NCBI GenBank assembly: GCA_963833885.1 | Contig: CAWHZU010000001.1 | Span: 146,544-210,543 of the forward strand | Direction: 5' to 3' | Origin: JASHPR01 sp963833885 | GTDB taxonomy: Bacteria > Actinomycetota > Actinomycetes > Streptosporangiales > Streptosporangiaceae | Length of the DNA stretch: 64,000 nucleotides | Shown: one piece after another, positions 1 to 7,378 of the stretch | Numbering within the stretch: the first letter of the stretch is position 1 | Layout of the letters: each line of letters starts with the position of its first letter | Translations under genes and position numbers: made by a program | The notes under the pieces: model-generated | Told to the model about the DNA's origin: nothing | Databases searched by the model: none | Seen by the model: the letters and a program-made list of their open reading frames with translations, nothing else

Positions 1-1
1 C

Positions 2-265
2 GCCGTCATAGCCGACTCGGGTATCCGCCATGGTTCCGACGTGGCCGTGGCGATCGCGCGGGGCGCAGACCTGTGCATGATCGGCCGCGGGTACCTGTAC
101 GGCCTGGCCGCAGCCGGGCAGCCGGGCGTCGAGCACGCCATCGACCTGCTGACCGCTCAACTGCGGCGCACCATGCAGCTTCTGGGCGTCACAACGATCG
201 AGGAACTAGGGAAGCACGGAGACGAGCTCGTGGTCCCGGCCGGAGATCAGGGCCGCATCGCGTAA
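2..265 (+). CDS. alpha-hydroxy-acid oxidizing protein (C-terminal part)
   Basis: Only the last 87 residues are in the window; the gene begins upstream of base 1. The visible part has the end of the TIM barrel of the FMN-dependent L-lactate dehydrogenase/glycolate oxidase family: a DSGIRHGSDV segment, then an ARGAD.CMIGRGYLYG segment, which in this family binds the FMN phosphate, then the usual C-terminal helix ending in a LGV.TIEEL stretch. Enzymes of this family oxidise 2-hydroxy acids to 2-oxo acids in the cytoplasm or at the membrane. The substrate cannot be told from this fragment. The family call is firm; the lldD or mftD assignment is left open because the active-site half is missing. 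Confidence 0.85.
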   Translation, partial: AVIADSGIRHGSDVAVAIARGADLCMIGRGYLYGLAAAGQPGVEHAIDLLTAQLRRTMQLLGVTTIEELGKHGDELVVPAGDQGRIA

Positions 266-296
266 CGGCCCGTGCTCGGGCGTCAGCCTGGCCGCT

Positions 297-335
297 GCAT
301 TGGTTGCACCACAAATGATATTTGGGGACCAATGC
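297..335. promoter_or_regulatory. nested inverted repeat downstream of the oxidase
   Basis: The arms GCATTGGT (297-304) and ACCAATGC (328-335) are perfect inverted copies. Between them CAAAT-GAT-ATTTG (312-324) is a second perfect palindrome. A third short palindrome, GTGCCAATGGCAC, lies at 368-380. The 266-470 interval otherwise shows no gene. The TGGT...ACCA layout resembles GntR-type operators, but the position after the stop codon also fits a transcript-ending hairpin. No T-run follows. Confidence 0.4.
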
Positions 336-470
336 GGCAACGCCACGGCGAATGGTCGACCGCGCACGTGCCAATGGCACTAATACCCGGTATCGGCAGC
401 CAACCTGCGGGCAGGCGCCGCTGCCCCAGGAGGAGCGCGCCGCTGCAGCGGCTTCCGCGAACCGGCAGCC

Positions 471-701
471 TTAAAGCTTGGTCAGCTTGTTGTACGGGGT
501 GGTGATCCGCTCCTGCTGGGTGCCGAAGTCGACGAGGACGGCGATCTCCTCTTCGACGCCGATAACCACGCCGAGCCCGTACTTGTCGTGGGTCACCTGG
601 TCATTCAGCGCGTAGCTGTCAACGTGCCTGACCGGCTGGGGGAAGTTATTGAAAGGGCTTCCTGGGATGTAGCGCCGAGTGGCGGCGCGAGCTGCTTTCA
701 C
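471..701 (-). CDS. conserved small hypothetical protein
   Basis: A 76-residue basic protein with an N-terminal Arg/Ala-rich stretch, a PGSPFNNFPQPVRHVDSY segment and a C-terminal part with YGLGVVIGVEEEIAVLVDFG followed by QERITTPYNKLTKL. I recognise this as a small protein widespread in actinomycetes and usually annotated as hypothetical. The C-terminal half looks like a small beta-barrel of the kind found at the end of UvrD/PcrA helicases (a tudor- or SH3-like fold), which suggests nucleic-acid or protein binding, but that is inference. It stands alone, with its stop facing the stop of the preceding oxidase. Confidence 0.7.
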   Translation of the reverse strand: MKAARAATRRYIPGSPFNNFPQPVRHVDSYALNDQVTHDKYGLGVVIGVEEEIAVLVDFGTQQERITTPYNKLTKL

Positions 702-721
702 GAAATACTAGTATGACCCCC

Positions 722-1864
722 CTAAGGGGTTTTTGGGTGCCGCTCGCTGAGGTTGGGGTCCACAAGCTTGATTTCGATGGCCTCGGCGTCGGGTGCCACG
801 AACGTGAGCAACCCGGTGGCCTCTGCGGTCACCCCCGCCGTCTGCTCCGCTGAGAACTCGGTGAACGGCTCAACTCGCAGTGTAACGGTGCCGCCGCGCT
901 GGCGTGTGATCTTCCAGGTCGCCCGCCAGAAACCGTCGATCAGCACGGTTCCGTTGCTGCCGCCCAGGCCCGGCGGCAGCGGCACGGTGCGGCGGTCGGG
1001 AATGATCCGGGTGCGGTCGGCGTGCGAGAGCAGCACGTTGTCGTACTCGGGCAGGAACCGCGGCGGCGCCGGCATATCCGGATCGGGCCTGGGAGCGTGC
1101 GGCAGGTCGAGCAGCTCACGGCCGCCGGTGTCGCGGAACGTGCGCAGCAGTGGGCGCAGGCGCTCGGTGACCTCGCGGAGCCGGGTCAGCCCGCACCAGG
1201 CCTGGATGTCCTTGACGGTCGCCGGGCCAAACGCGGCCAGGTACCTCAGCACCAGCCCATCGAGCGAGAGGCCCGGTACGGGCAGGTCGCCGAGCCAGGC
1301 GTCGGTCGCCGTGTACGCGGCCTGGCCGGAGGAACCCCAGATCCCGCGCGGCGGAACCTGGACGGTGGGCACCAGATGCGTGATCGCGTACGCCAGTGAG
1401 ATGGGGTCGTGGCCGGGCCATCGCTGCTCGAGCAGCCTGCCGAGCTCATCGCGCGTGCGCGGCCCGTCCTGCAGCAGCGCCCGCCCGGCGTCGAGCAGCG
1501 CCGGCAGGTCGATGCCGGCCAGATTGCGGGCAAAGACCGAGGAGGCGAAGGACCGGTCAAGAAAGGGCTGCATCAGCCGGCGCACGGCCACGCCGTCGCC
1601 GGCGGCGACCAGGTGGATCGTGTTCCGCATCAGGTGCGTGCGCACGACCGCCCGCTGGGCCAGCAGTTCCGCCAGGTGGTCGGTACGGAAGCCGGCCAGC
1701 CGCGTCCACAGGGCGACGTATGGTGCGTTCGGCGCCTGGGCCTGCATTCCCGCCAGGTGCTCGACGGCCGCCAGCGGACCCATGTCCTCCCGGCGCAGCA
1801 GCAGCTGGCGCTCGAGCAGTGCGCGATTGAGTGCTCGCTGGCCGAGTACCTCCGGCTCAGGCAA
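722..1864 (-). CDS. winged-helix DNA-binding domain protein (HTH_42 family)
   Basis: 380 residues. The start RALNRALLERQLLLRRE, the HLAGMQAQAPNAPYVALW segment, MRNTIHLV, and the central VLRYLAAFGPATVKDIQAWCGL segment are those of the YcaQ/AlkX-like HTH_42 superfamily (winged helix DNA-binding domain-containing proteins). Some Gram-negative members are DNA glycosylases acting on crosslinks; the actinobacterial branch is mostly uncharacterised, so a repair role is only a possibility. A close paralogue lies at 4483-5613 on the other strand. The ATG at 1864 agrees with the paralogue's N-terminus. The stop region includes a short CCCCCCTAAGGGG stretch near 716-728. Confidence 0.8.
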   Translation of the reverse strand: MPEPEVLGQRALNRALLERQLLLRREDMGPLAAVEHLAGMQAQAPNAPYVALWTRLAGFRTDHLAELLAQRAVVRTHLMRNTIHLVAAGDGVAVRRLMQPFLDRSFASSVFARNLAGIDLPALLDAGRALLQDGPRTRDELGRLLEQRWPGHDPISLAYAITHLVPTVQVPPRGIWGSSGQAAYTATDAWLGDLPVPGLSLDGLVLRYLAAFGPATVKDIQAWCGLTRLREVTERLRPLLRTFRDTGGRELLDLPHAPRPDPDMPAPPRFLPEYDNVLLSHADRTRIIPDRRTVPLPPGLGGSNGTVLIDGFWRATWKITRQRGGTVTLRVEPFTEFSAEQTAGVTAEATGLLTFVAPDAEAIEIKLVDPNLSERHPKTP

Positions 1865-1915
1865 CGGATAGCTCCGGCACGAGCGATGAATGTACCGCAG
1901 CCGCTGCGGCCCGGG

Positions 1916-2146
1916 TCAGCCGCGCTGCGCCGGGCCGGCGGTCGCCAGCAGGTGCAGCCCCGCCTCGACCAGCGCATAACCGACCTGGCGCCGCATCCGC
2001 GGCAAGCGATGGCCGGTCGGGGCCATCGGCGATGCCAAGCGGCGAGCGCGACCATTGTGCTGGGAGCCACCTCCGTGCCGGGCGGCGTCGTGCCGTATCT
2101 CCCGGCAGCGCGAGTCGGCCATGGCATGGAGCATCCAGGGGTTCAT
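1916..2146 (-). CDS. small conserved actinobacterial protein
   Basis: A 76-residue protein starting MNPWMLHAMADSRCREIRHD and ending with RRQVGYALVEAGLHLLATAG. This layout (short N-terminal helix, variable basic centre, C-terminal hydrophobic helix) is one I recognise in many actinomycete genomes as a conserved protein without known function. Its ATG overlaps the TGA of the upstream ArsR-type regulator (ATGA at 2143-2146), so the two are translationally coupled and probably co-transcribed. The C-terminal helix is amphipathic rather than clearly transmembrane. Function unknown. Confidence 0.65.
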   Translation of the reverse strand: MNPWMLHAMADSRCREIRHDAARHGGGSQHNGRARRLASPMAPTGHRLPRMRRQVGYALVEAGLHLLATAGPAQRG

Positions 2147-2835
2147 GACGCGCTCCGAGGGGTGTCGGTGGGCGGGGTGCGGGTGGCTGGGGTGTCCGGG
2201 GGTGGAGTGCTGGCCGGCGGGCTGAGCGGGTAGGAGAACGTGACCATTTCCACCGGCACTGAACCCGGCGGCCGCTTGGACGGGTCGCCGTCCCGCTCCT
2301 GAACGAGCGGGCGAAGCAGTTCACTCAGCTCCTCGCGGAGATGTTCCAGCTCTTCGGCGGTCAGGTACAGCACGACTTCCGACTCCCCCGCGGCCTTCCG
2401 CCACTCACTGGGGTAGGCGGCCTTCGTCTCCTGCCACGTCCGGTACCTGTCGCGCTGGCGCTCGAGGAATATGGCCGTCAGCACGTCCGCCGCTAGCTCG
2501 GCCTCCGGGTCGTCGTGACCTCTGATCGCGATGTCGAGTGTCGTCATCCGCCACGGCCGTGCCCGGCCCTTGCCGCCGCCCGCCTCCTCCACGAACCCGT
2601 ACTTCGCGAGCTGGCGCAGGTGGAACGAGCACGTGGTCGGTGACTCGCCGATGCGCTCGCCGACCTCGGTGGCGGTCATCGGGCCCTCGACGCCTAGCAC
2701 CTCGAGGAGGGCTATGCGCACGGGGTGTGAGAGCGCCCGCATCGTCTGCGCGTCGCTGATCTGCCGCCTCGCCGGCCCGCTCCGCTTCGTGGTCGGCTGG
2801 CCCGCTTCAGGGTCCGCAGGATCGTCGAGATTCAT
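2143..2835 (-). CDS. ArsR-type winged-helix transcriptional regulator
   Basis: 230 residues. A winged HTH near residues 25-100 contains MRALSHPVRIALLEVLGVEG, TATEVGERIGESPTTCSFHLRQL and KYGFVEEAGG, the hallmarks of the ArsR/HTH_20 family. No cysteine metal site like that of ArsR or SmtB is seen, so this is the larger C-terminally extended type that senses other cues. The C-terminal part is helical with several Glu-rich heptads (LTAEELEHLREELSELLRPL) and a low-complexity Pro/Thr tail. The start lies about 15 bases from two CTCTCGAGAG-like palindromes, suggesting autoregulation. The small protein at 1916-2146 is coupled to it. Confidence 0.85.
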   Translation of the reverse strand: MNLDDPADPEAGQPTTKRSGPARRQISDAQTMRALSHPVRIALLEVLGVEGPMTATEVGERIGESPTTCSFHLRQLAKYGFVEEAGGGKGRARPWRMTTLDIAIRGHDDPEAELAADVLTAIFLERQRDRYRTWQETKAAYPSEWRKAAGESEVVLYLTAEELEHLREELSELLRPLVQERDGDPSKRPPGSVPVEMVTFSYPLSPPASTPPPDTPATRTPPTDTPRSAS

Positions 2836-2849
2836 ATCTCGATAGTCAG

Positions 2850-2884
2850 CTCTCGAGAGAGAATTGTCAAGAGAGAACTCTCGA
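2850..2884. promoter_or_regulatory. candidate operator of the ArsR-type regulator
   Basis: CTCTCGAGAG (2850-2859) is a perfect palindrome. GAGAG-AA-CTCTC (2871-2882) is a second one, and TCGAGAG (2853-2859) pairs with CTCTCGA (2878-2884). The two sites begin 15 bases upstream of the regulator's ATG, where an autoregulatory site is expected. The binding protein is inferred only from proximity. Confidence 0.5.
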
Positions 2885-2891
2885 AGACCTT

Positions 2892-2930
2892 GATCTGGCC
2901 GTGCAGGGGCCTCGATCTGGCCGTGCAGGG
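2892..2930. repeat. 17-bp direct repeat in the 2836-3175 intergenic region
   Basis: GATCTGGCCGTGCAGGG occurs at 2892-2908 and again at 2914-2930, a 22-base period. It follows the candidate ArsR operator and precedes the YCII-domain gene. No further copies or coding sequence are seen between 2931 and about 3175. Confidence 0.6.
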
Positions 2931-3175
2931 CGGTGTCACATTAGCGGTTCAGGAACGTCCTACTGCCACCGGACATTTCCGAACCAATGAGGTCGGCACG
3001 GCTTGAATTGTTGCTGGTGGGGTTCGAGGGGGCGCCGGGTTACGCTCGCAGGCCGGGGAAGGGTCGCCGCAGCCCAGGTTGCCTCGCCGAGCCACGGCGG
3101 CGCGCAGGTCGGCGAACGTCGCGGCGTCGCGTTCCCGGCCGGCGTCGATCCGGCCGGGGCCCGTTCGTGCAGCAG

Positions 3176-3574
3176 ATGACGGGGCCGGCCAGGCGCCGGA
3201 ATCGCGGTTACGAGGAGGATCTACCGACGACGTACTACCTGCTCAGCGTGTACCAGCCGGACGGGCCGATCCCGGCTCCGGACCGGATGCAGAAGATCAT
3301 GGAGGATGTCGAGGCGCTGAACCAGGAGATCAGGGCGGCCGGCGCCTGGGTCTTCGCGGGCGGGCTGCAGCCGCCGGACACGGCACGGGTGCTCCGCGGG
3401 GCCGACGCCGAGGTGCTGACCACCGACGGCCCCTACACCGAGGGCAAGGAGCACCTCGGCGGGTTCACGATCGTCGACGCGCCCGATCTCGACGCCGCGC
3501 TCGGCTGGGGCGCCAGGCTCACCCGGGCGACGGGTCTGCCGATCGAGGTCCGCCCGTTCGGCCAGCTCGGCTGA
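3176..3574 (+). CDS. YCII-domain (DGPF-type) protein
   Basis: The conserved part begins YYLLSVYQPDGPIPAPDRM and contains WVFAGGLQPPDTARVLR, VLTTDGPYTEGKEHLGGF and a D-A-A-L-GWGARLTRATGLPIEVRPF end. This is the YCII/DGPF fold often encoded with ECF sigma factors in actinobacteria, although none is adjacent here. The ATG at 3176 is the first standard start near the conserved region and adds 17 unusual residues. A strong Shine-Dalgarno-like GAGGAGG sits at 3212-3218, eight bases before an ACG codon at 3227, exactly where the family normally starts. The true start may thus be a mutated or non-AUG codon. A catalytic role is not established for this family. Confidence 0.7.
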   Translation: MTGPARRRNRGYEEDLPTTYYLLSVYQPDGPIPAPDRMQKIMEDVEALNQEIRAAGAWVFAGGLQPPDTARVLRGADAEVLTTDGPYTEGKEHLGGFTIVDAPDLDAALGWGARLTRATGLPIEVRPFGQLG

Positions 3575-3668
3575 GCCGGTACTCCGCGACGCCGGGCCCT
3601 GGCCCGGGCACAATTGACCTCAGCGGCAGCCGCGAGGGCGCGCGCCGCGGGACAGGGAGGGGCGGCCG

Positions 3669-4475
3669 ATGCCGACCGTGCAGGCGAATGGTATTGAGAT
3701 CTACTACGAGGTGCAGGGCGAGGGCGAGCCCATGGTGCTCATCCCGTACCTCGCCGCCGACCAGGCATGCTACGCGTTCCAGGTGGCCGACTACGCGAAG
3801 CAGTTCACGTGCTACAGCGTGGACCTGCGCGGGGCCGGCCTGTCCGGCAAGCCGGAGGGAACGTACACGACCGAGCTGTTCGCCGACGACGTGGCCGCGT
3901 TCATGCAGGCGGCCGGCATCGGCCAGGCCCATATCTTCGGGCTGTCGCTTGGCGCGGCGGCCGGCATGTGGCTGGCGGCCAAGTACCCGGAGCTGGTGAA
4001 GACGCTGTCCCTGCACAGCGCGTGGGACCGCACCGACCCGTTCCTGCGCGCGGTCGTCGAGACCTGGCAGATCATGGCCCAGGGCCTGGGCAGCGTGAGT
4101 GAGATGGTGATCAGGGGCATCTTCCCCTGGTGCTTCACGCCCGAGACGTACGCGGCCAGGCCCGAGTACATCGACTCGCTCGCCGACTTCGTGCGCAGCC
4201 GCCCGATGCCCCCCGTCGACGCGCTCCTGCGCCAGTCGGGGGCGGTGCTGGCGCACGACGCACAACCGGTGCTCGGCTCGATCCAGGCGCCGACGCTGAT
4301 CACGTTCGGCCGGCATGACATCGTCTGCTCGACCCGGTTCGCCGACCCGATCACCGACGCTATAGCGGGCAGCGAGGTCTTGGTGTTCGAGGACTGCGCG
4401 CACGCTCCGATCTACGAGAACGTCGAGGAGTTCAACAAGCGGACGCTGGCGTTCCTGAACCGCCACTCGGCGTAG
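3669..4475 (+). CDS. alpha/beta-fold hydrolase
   Basis: 268 residues, complete. The nucleophile elbow is G-L-S-L-G (Ser about 93), the acid lies in FGRHDIVC, and the catalytic His is in EDCAHAPIYENVEEFN near the end. The oxyanion-side segment is not the usual HGxP but VLIPYLAADQACYAFQ, so the HG motif is replaced. The family includes haloperoxidase-like, esterase and 3-oxoadipate enol-lactonase enzymes; the N-terminus (V.ANGIEIYYEVQGEGEP) is typical of that group. The substrate is unknown. The next gene starts 7 bases after this stop, so they are probably co-transcribed. Confidence 0.85.
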   Translation: MPTVQANGIEIYYEVQGEGEPMVLIPYLAADQACYAFQVADYAKQFTCYSVDLRGAGLSGKPEGTYTTELFADDVAAFMQAAGIGQAHIFGLSLGAAAGMWLAAKYPELVKTLSLHSAWDRTDPFLRAVVETWQIMAQGLGSVSEMVIRGIFPWCFTPETYAARPEYIDSLADFVRSRPMPPVDALLRQSGAVLAHDAQPVLGSIQAPTLITFGRHDIVCSTRFADPITDAIAGSEVLVFEDCAHAPIYENVEEFNKRTLAFLNRHSA

Positions 4476-4482
4476 CGGCTGG

Positions 4483-5613
4483 ATGCCGGATACGCTGACC
4501 GCGCGTGCGCTGAACCGCGCCCTGCTCGACCGGCAGCTGCTGCTGCGCCGGGAACCGCTGCCCGGCGCCACCGGCCCGCGCGCCGACCGGGTGATCGAGA
4601 CCGTCGAGCACCTGGTCGGGCTGCAGGCACAGGCTCCGTTCCCGCCGTATTACGGGCTGTGGTCCCGGCTGGACGGCTTCCTGCCGGGCGATCTGTCCAG
4701 CCTGATCCTGGAACGACGGGTGGTCCGCATCGGGCTGATGCGCGGGACCATTCACCTCGTCTCAGCCGACGATTGCCTGCGCCTGCGTCCAGTGCTGCAG
4801 CCCGTGCTGGAACGGGGCCTGCGGGCGAACTTCGGCCGCCAGCTCACCGGCGTGGACCGCGCGGCGCTCGCCGCGGCAGGCCGGGTTCTCGTCGAAGACC
4901 GGCCGATGACGTTCAGCGAACTCGGTGCCGCGCTGTCGCCGCAGTGGCCGGGGCACCCGGCCGCGGCGCTCGCCCAGTGCGTCCGCGGGTTGGTGCCGCT
5001 CGTTCAGGTACCGCCCCGGGCCGTGTGGGGCGAAGCGGGCCGGGCGGCGCACACCTCGGCAGAGGCGTGGCTCGGCAGGCCGCTGGCGGCGTCCGCGTCG
5101 CCGGATCAGGTGGTGCTGAGGTACCTGGCGGCGTTCGGCCCGGCCACGGTGGCGGACGCGCAAGCCTGGTCCGGCCTGACCGGGCTGCGGGAGGTCGTGG
5201 GCCGCCTGGAACCATGGCTGCGCACGTTCCGCGACGAGCAGGGCCGGGAGCTGTTCGACCTGCCCGACGCGCCTCGGCCGGACCCGGACACGCCCGCCCC
5301 GGTGCGCCTGGTCGCCGAGTTCGACAACCTGATCCTCTCGCACGCCGACCGGGCCCGGGTGATCAGCGAGCCGGACCGGCAGCGGCTCTACAGCAAGAAC
5401 GGCATCTTTCCCGGCAGCGTGCTGATCGAGGGCTTCGTCCGCGGCATGTGGCGGGTCACCACGGCCCGTCGCGCGGCCACTCTGGCGATCGAGTTGTTCG
5501 GGGAAGTCGGCCGGCGTGACCGCGACGCGGTTGCGGCCGAGGGCGAGCGCCTGCTCGAGTTCGCGGCGCCGGGCACCCCGGACGCCGAGCTCCGGTTTGG
5601 CCCGATCACGTGA
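4483..5613 (+). CDS. winged-helix DNA-binding domain protein (HTH_42 family), paralogue
   Basis: 376 residues. It aligns along its full length with the protein at 722-1864: RALNRALLDRQLLLRRE at the start, LVGLQAQAPFPPYYGLWSRLDGF, LMRGTIHLV, VLRYLAAFGPATVADAQAWSGLTGLREV and DLPDAPRPDPDTPAP all match. The family's Q-A-Q-A motif is present in both. It follows the alpha/beta hydrolase with a 7-base gap. The end faces the amidohydrolase gene tail-to-tail. As for the first copy, DNA binding or DNA-base repair is a family-level inference and no activity is proven for actinobacterial members. Confidence 0.8.
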   Translation: MPDTLTARALNRALLDRQLLLRREPLPGATGPRADRVIETVEHLVGLQAQAPFPPYYGLWSRLDGFLPGDLSSLILERRVVRIGLMRGTIHLVSADDCLRLRPVLQPVLERGLRANFGRQLTGVDRAALAAAGRVLVEDRPMTFSELGAALSPQWPGHPAAALAQCVRGLVPLVQVPPRAVWGEAGRAAHTSAEAWLGRPLAASASPDQVVLRYLAAFGPATVADAQAWSGLTGLREVVGRLEPWLRTFRDEQGRELFDLPDAPRPDPDTPAPVRLVAEFDNLILSHADRARVISEPDRQRLYSKNGIFPGSVLIEGFVRGMWRVTTARRAATLAIELFGEVGRRDRDAVAAEGERLLEFAAPGTPDAELRFGPIT

Positions 5614-5635
5614 GGGGCGTCGCGTAACGGCCCCT
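5613..5635. terminator. possible short terminator hairpin between convergent genes
   Basis: AGGGGC (from 5613) pairs with GCCCCT (to 5635) around an 11-base loop, in the 30-base gap between the convergent HTH_42 and amidohydrolase genes. The stem is short and no T-run follows. Confidence 0.35.
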
Positions 5636-5642
5636 TGAAGGG

Positions 5643-6851
5643 TTACGGCTGCGCGACGGCTCCCTGCCCGCGGTCGTAGTCGTATGCGTAGATCTCGCGG
5701 CCGTCCTGGTATGCCTGCTCGGCGCGGCTGGTGACGTCCAGCGGGTCGCCGGACCAGATCACCAGGTCGGCGTCCTTGCCCGGCTCCAGCGAGCCGATCC
5801 GGTCGTCGACGCCGAGGATTCGCGCCGGGTTGATCGTCACCGCGCGGAGCGCGGCCCCGGCGTCCAGGCCCTCCTTGACGGCGAGGCTGGCCTGGTGGAT
5901 GAGGAAGTGGATGGGCACCACCGGGTGGTCGGTGGTGATCGCGATCGTGACCCCGGCCGCGTCGAGCCTGCCGGGGTTGGCCAGCGACCGGTTCCGCAGC
6001 TCCACCTTCGACCTGCTGGTGAACAGCGGGCCGATGATGACCGGGATGTCCTCGGCGGCGATCAGGTCGGCGAGCAGGTGCGCCTCGGTGCCGTGATCGA
6101 TCACGAGCTGGTAGCCGAACTCGCGGGCGATCCGCATCGCGGTCGCGATGTCATCGGCGCGGTGGCAGTGCTGGCGCCACGGTATCTCGCGGCGCAGCAC
6201 CCGGCCGAGTGCCTCGAGCCCCAGGTCCCGGGCCACCGGCTTGCGCTCCGACTCTGGCTGGCTCTCCGCCGCTGCCAGCTTCGCCAGATAGTTGCCGGCC
6301 GCGACGAGCGCCTCCCGGATGACCGCGGCGGTGCCGAGCCTGGTCGACGGGGTCTCGTGCCGGTCGCCGTAGGTGCGCTTCGGGTTCTCGCCGAGCGCGG
6401 ACTTCATGCCGGACGGCTCACGCAGCACCATCTGGTCCACGACCCGGCCCCAGCACTTGATCGCGACGGTCTGGCCGCCGATCGCGTTGCCGGACCCCGG
6501 GTTGACGTTCACGGCCAGCACGCCGCCGCCGATCGCGTCGCGGAAGCCCTGGTCGGCGGGGTTGATGGCGTCGAGCGCGCGCACGTACGCGGTGACCGGC
6601 TTGGTCATCTCGTTGCCGTCCCGGCCGGCCCAGCCCTCGGCCTCCTCGACGACGCCGACGTGCGCGTGCGCGTCGATGAAGCCGGGCAGCACCCATTTAC
6701 CTGCCGCGTCGACGGTCTCGGCGCCGGCCGGCACCGCGACGTCCGGTCCGCCGATGGCGACGATCTTTCCGTCGTCGAGCAGGACCGTTCCGTTCTCGAT
6801 GGGCTCACTTGTCACCGGGACGACCCGGCCGCCGACGATTGCCGTGCTCAT
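5643..6851 (-). CDS. amidohydrolase (imidazolonepropionase-like)
   Basis: 402 residues. The N-terminal beta-sandwich strand set (STAIVGGRVVPV...GTVLLDDGKIVAIG) is followed by GFIDAHAHVG, whose His62 and His64 are the first metal ligands. VIDHGTEAHLL carries a later His, ITTDHPVVP the catalytic Asp, and the C-terminus closes the beta-sandwich (GSLEPGKDADLVIWSGDPLDV). This is the metal-dependent amidohydrolase superfamily of the imidazolonepropionase/dihydroorotase-like type. No Lys for carboxylation was located with certainty. The substrate is unknown; neighbours give no pathway. A separate XRE regulator gene lies 30 bases upstream on the same strand. Confidence 0.85.
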   Translation of the reverse strand: MSTAIVGGRVVPVTSEPIENGTVLLDDGKIVAIGGPDVAVPAGAETVDAAGKWVLPGFIDAHAHVGVVEEAEGWAGRDGNEMTKPVTAYVRALDAINPADQGFRDAIGGGVLAVNVNPGSGNAIGGQTVAIKCWGRVVDQMVLREPSGMKSALGENPKRTYGDRHETPSTRLGTAAVIREALVAAGNYLAKLAAAESQPESERKPVARDLGLEALGRVLRREIPWRQHCHRADDIATAMRIAREFGYQLVIDHGTEAHLLADLIAAEDIPVIIGPLFTSRSKVELRNRSLANPGRLDAAGVTIAITTDHPVVPIHFLIHQASLAVKEGLDAGAALRAVTINPARILGVDDRIGSLEPGKDADLVIWSGDPLDVTSRAEQAYQDGREIYAYDYDRGQGAVAQP

Positions 6852-6881
6852 CCGGCTTACGGTACAGGTGCCCGAATTTCG

Positions 6882-7253
6882 TCAGTCGCGGAGCATGCTG
6901 TGGTACACCGCGAGCAGCGCGGCCTTCTGCTCGTCGGCTAGCCGGGCGTCGGCGGTGATCGCCAACTCAACGTCCGCCGCGGACGCTTCGCGCTCCCCGG
7001 CCAGGTCGCCGGCGGCCGCGTCGAGGAGGCCCGCCTGGGTGAGCAGCGTCTCTGCGGACACGTTCAGCGCCCCGGAGATCAGCTTGAGCACGCGAACCGA
7101 CGGCTGGTGCAGGCCGCGCTCGATCTGGCTCAGGTAGGGGTTGGAGAGCGAGGTCCGCTCGGCGAGCTGGCGCAGCGACAGGTTGGCGAGCTTGCGCTTG
7201 CTGCGGATGAAGGCCCCGAGGTTCTCCATCTGCGCATTCCAGGTTTCGGTCAC
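6882..7253 (-). CDS. XRE-family helix-turn-helix regulator
   Basis: The protein has an HTH near its N-terminus (ENLGAFIRSKRKLANLSLRQLAERT, then SNPYLSQIERGLHQPSVRVL) followed by a short helical C-terminal domain. I chose the GTG at 7253 (start MTETWNAQMENLG) because a CGAGG ribosome-binding site lies 5-6 bases before it. The longer reading frame back to 7355 would cover the repeated GATAGTAAGCAA boxes. The neighbour at 7379-7750, on the same strand upstream, is a phasin-like protein, a pairing I recognise in other actinomycetes. Shared TAAGCAA boxes suggest that this regulator controls both genes. Confidence 0.85.
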   Translation of the reverse strand: MTETWNAQMENLGAFIRSKRKLANLSLRQLAERTSLSNPYLSQIERGLHQPSVRVLKLISGALNVSAETLLTQAGLLDAAAGDLAGEREASAADVELAITADARLADEQKAALLAVYHSMLRD

Positions 7254-7291
7254 TGTTGCCTCGGTAGCTAGGTCCGCCTGTGTCTGCTCAG

Positions 7292-7327
7292 AATAGTAAG
7301 CAAAGACAGTGTCGAGATAGTAAGCAA
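7292..7327. promoter_or_regulatory. direct-repeat candidate operator of the XRE gene
   Basis: AATAGTAAGCAA (7292-7303) and GATAGTAAGCAA (7316-7327) form a direct repeat with a 24-base period, 39-74 bases upstream of the proposed GTG start. The same AAGCAA core occurs in the promoter of the phasin-like gene. Confidence 0.5.
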
Positions 7328-7378
7328 CCCGTGGCGACCCGGCCGGGCTCGCCACGGGCTGATGCGGCCGTGCCGCTG

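Noticed and set aside
753..1871. Long plus-strand frame opposite the HTH_42 gene
   Set aside because: Its translation is Ser/Arg-rich noise and the minus frame has family motifs along its full length.
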